Assembly (NCBI RefSeq): GCF_000626675.1
Contig: NZ_CP006842.1
Coordinates: 3,286,001 to 3,350,000 of the forward strand
Reading direction: 5' to 3'
Source of the DNA: Corynebacterium glyciniphilum AJ 3170
Lineage (GTDB): Bacteria; Actinomycetota; Actinomycetes; Mycobacteriales; Mycobacteriaceae
Length of the DNA stretch: 64,000 bases
In this document: piece by piece, positions 61,527 to 64,000 of the stretch
Numbering within the stretch: the first letter of the stretch is position 1
How the letters are laid out: every line of letters begins with the position of its first letter
Position numbers and translations under genes: made by a program
The notes under the pieces: generated by a model
The model's database searches: none
What the model was told of the DNA's origin: nothing
Seen by the model: only the letters and a program-made list of their open reading frames with translations

Positions 61527-62564
61527 GTGGTGCAGCACCTGATCGCCAGCCAGCAACACCACGACCCGACGGACGACATCAACGCCGTACTAAGACGCTT
61601 CAGCGATGGGTCCGTCCGTCTGGACGACGGACGAGCCCTCGCTCCCGACGATGTGGTGCCGGCGGGCGTATTCATCTGGTTCTACCGACGGCCTGCACCC
61701 GAACGTCATGTGCCGGGAGAGCTACGTGAGCTATACCGGGATGAACGCTTGCTGGTCGTCGACAAGCCGCCGTTTATGTCGACCCTGCCGCGCGGACAGC
61801 ACATCACCGAGACCGCTGTCGTGCGCGCACGACGGCAGTTCGGGATCAACTCCCTCTCACCGGCCCACCGGCTCGACCGGCTCACACGAGGCGTACTTCT
61901 GTTCACGATGACCCAGGACGTCCGTGGCGCATACCAGCGCCTCTTTGAGAGCCGGAGTGTGCGTAAAACGTACGAAGCCGTGACACCTGTGCCGGCCGGG
62001 TGGGGCGAACTGCTCGCCCCCGGGGAATTTAACCGGGAGGACTCGGTCTTTCTTCCGGTCCCCGCAGGAGCCTTCGGGCATGGCAGCACCTCTGGGTTCT
62101 ACCCCGAGCCCTCCCCTGAGCGCCCGTGGGTCCTCCGCCATCATATGGTGAAACTGCGCGGACGGATGGCCACCTATCTGACAGACGATGAGCCGAATGC
62201 AGAGACAAGAGTAACCGGTGTCCGTCTGGTGGGTGCCGACAATGACATCGGGAAAACTGCTGAGAGTAAGGCGAGTTCTGTTCCCCGGATTGTGTGGACG
62301 CTGGAGCCGCATAGCGGGAGAACACACCAACTGCGGGTAAACATGAGGCTGTTCGGTACCCCGATAGTCTCTGACCCTTTGTACGGAGAATTGAGCGATG
62401 CAGCTCTGTGGGACGTCGACGGGAAAATGCCGTTCGTACCGTCAGTCGCCGACGAAGACTTCAACCACCCCATGGGATTGACCGCGGTTGCTCTGTCGTT
62501 GTCTGACCCGTTCAGTGGTGACCACCGCAGCTTCCACAGCTCCTACACCCCACACAACCTCTGA
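61527..62564 (+). CDS. RluA-family pseudouridine synthase
   Basis: At least 345 residues. The catalytic block SPAHRLDRLTRGVLLF carries the essential Asp; LLVVDKPPFMST precedes it and PHSGRTHQLRVNM follows, all typical of RluA/RluC/RluD enzymes acting on rRNA or tRNA uridines. The start is uncertain: the frame is open from 61422 and codes for plausible family sequence (PIVDGLNPSRVRVDAEAP) before the first usable codon, GTG 61527. There is no ATG, GTG or TTG in that upstream part, so either a CTG near 61446 is used or the N-terminus is short. An S4-like N-terminal domain is largely absent. Confidence 0.88.
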   Translation: MVQHLIASQQHHDPTDDINAVLRRFSDGSVRLDDGRALAPDDVVPAGVFIWFYRRPAPERHVPGELRELYRDERLLVVDKPPFMSTLPRGQHITETAVVRARRQFGINSLSPAHRLDRLTRGVLLFTMTQDVRGAYQRLFESRSVRKTYEAVTPVPAGWGELLAPGEFNREDSVFLPVPAGAFGHGSTSGFYPEPSPERPWVLRHHMVKLRGRMATYLTDDEPNAETRVTGVRLVGADNDIGKTAESKASSVPRIVWTLEPHSGRTHQLRVNMRLFGTPIVSDPLYGELSDAALWDVDGKMPFVPSVADEDFNHPMGLTAVALSLSDPFSGDHRSFHSSYTPHNL

Positions 62565-62638
62565 AAACCACCACCCCACCCCCCCGCCGGGGCCGGGCGG
62601 CCAGCCGCACCCCCCGGACCACACACACCCACACACAC

Positions 62639-62689
62639 AAAAAAAGAGAGGCCCCAGCAGCCAGCCACAAAGCTGACCACCGGGACCTC
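62639..62689 (-). terminator. Rho-independent terminator of the rRNA operon
   Basis: On the minus strand GAGGTCCC pairs with GGGGCCTC (plus strand 62682-62689 and 62648-62655), followed by seven Ts read from the A-run at 62639-62645. It lies about 13 bases beyond the 3' end of 5S rRNA. Confidence 0.85.
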
Positions 62690-62701
62690 CCCAGACACTT
62701 A

Positions 62702-62821
62702 ATGCCGGCGGCGTCCTACTCTCCCACACCCTCCCGGGTGCAGTACCATCGGCGCAGGCAGGCTTAGCTTCCGGGTTCGGAAAGGGACCGGGCGTGACCC
62801 CACCGCTAAAACCACCGACAA
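62702..62821 (-). rRNA. rrf: 5S ribosomal RNA
   Basis: About 120 bases on the minus strand. The strongly conserved core CCGAACCCGGAAGCTAAG and the later GCGCCGATGGTACTGCA, then GGGAGAGTAGGACGCCGCC, are those of actinobacterial 5S rRNA. Ends are estimated to within a few bases from the closing helix between its termini. Confidence 0.95.
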
Positions 62822-62984
62822 ACACACACGAAACAAACACACACCCAACCCCGCCAACAAACCCTCCCCAGGGACAAAACCCCACAAAAGAGAAGCCAAC
62901 AGACTGGTGCACTGTGCCGTTCCAGACACTGCACAATGAACGCGAAAATACCTTCACACTACTACACAACAGAACCACTCGTTA
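62822..62984 (-). other. 23S-5S intergenic spacer of the rRNA operon
   Basis: About 163 bases, low in G on the plus strand and rich in A and C. It contains no tRNA that I can fold. An open frame across it (from 62794) is a chance reading of spacer and rRNA. Confidence 0.7.

Positions 62985-64000
<1,016 letters not shown>

Overview
The window is high-GC actinobacterial chromosomal DNA. It most likely comes from a Corynebacterium of the larger, high-GC, environmental type. Pointers are a glf gene, an LCP cell-wall ligase, an Lsr2-type nucleoid protein, a DUF6474-like protein, an HrrSA-like two-component system close to sodA and msrA, and several near-matches to the DtxR iron box. The right end is an rRNA operon read leftwards: 5S is complete, the 3' part of 23S is present and 16S must lie beyond the window.

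Layout. 1-7.6 kb is an iron/siderophore uptake island: a siderophore-interacting reductase (cut by the left edge), three lipoprotein substrate-binding proteins, and two half-transporters of ABC-exporter fold that overlap by 4 bases. 7.6-14.9 kb carries lipid and carbonyl metabolism (acyl-CoA ligase, SDR, quinone oxidoreductase), an MHS-type symporter and two TetR regulators with visible palindromic operators. 14.9-17.8 kb is an OmpR-type two-component system with a PepSY target gene; both promoters carry phased TTCAG repeats. 17.8-33 kb is mostly housekeeping (glf, serS, pheA, phosphatase, PlsC-like acyltransferase, septum-formation protein, amidase, second acyl-CoA ligase). 33-50.9 kb holds a secreted SGNH hydrolase, an unknown protein, another iron lipoprotein with its own iron box, LCP protein, tpx, ldh, sodA, msrA, a RecB-like nuclease, Lsr2, HrrSA-like genes and a YidC paralogue.

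51.1-59.4 kb is a second and more unusual siderophore locus. A substrate-binding lipoprotein is divergent from a single polypeptide containing two complete AraC-type regulators, with a 16/19 iron-box match between them. Behind the regulator lie a siderophore-interacting reductase fused to a methyltransferase-like domain and a second pair of half-ABC transporters. 59.4-62.6 kb has a TetR regulator, a tandem universal stress protein, a possible 40-residue protein and an RluA-type pseudouridine synthase.

How the pieces fit. In both ABC pairs the first-translated half has lost Walker A but keeps LSGGQ, while the second keeps Walker A and has lost LSGGQ. Each heterodimer should therefore have one working ATP site. 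There are five iron-type binding lipoproteins but no BtuC/FecC-type permease in the window. This suggests, without proving, that binding lipoproteins here feed IrtAB-like type IV importers, with cytoplasmic SIP reductases releasing the iron.
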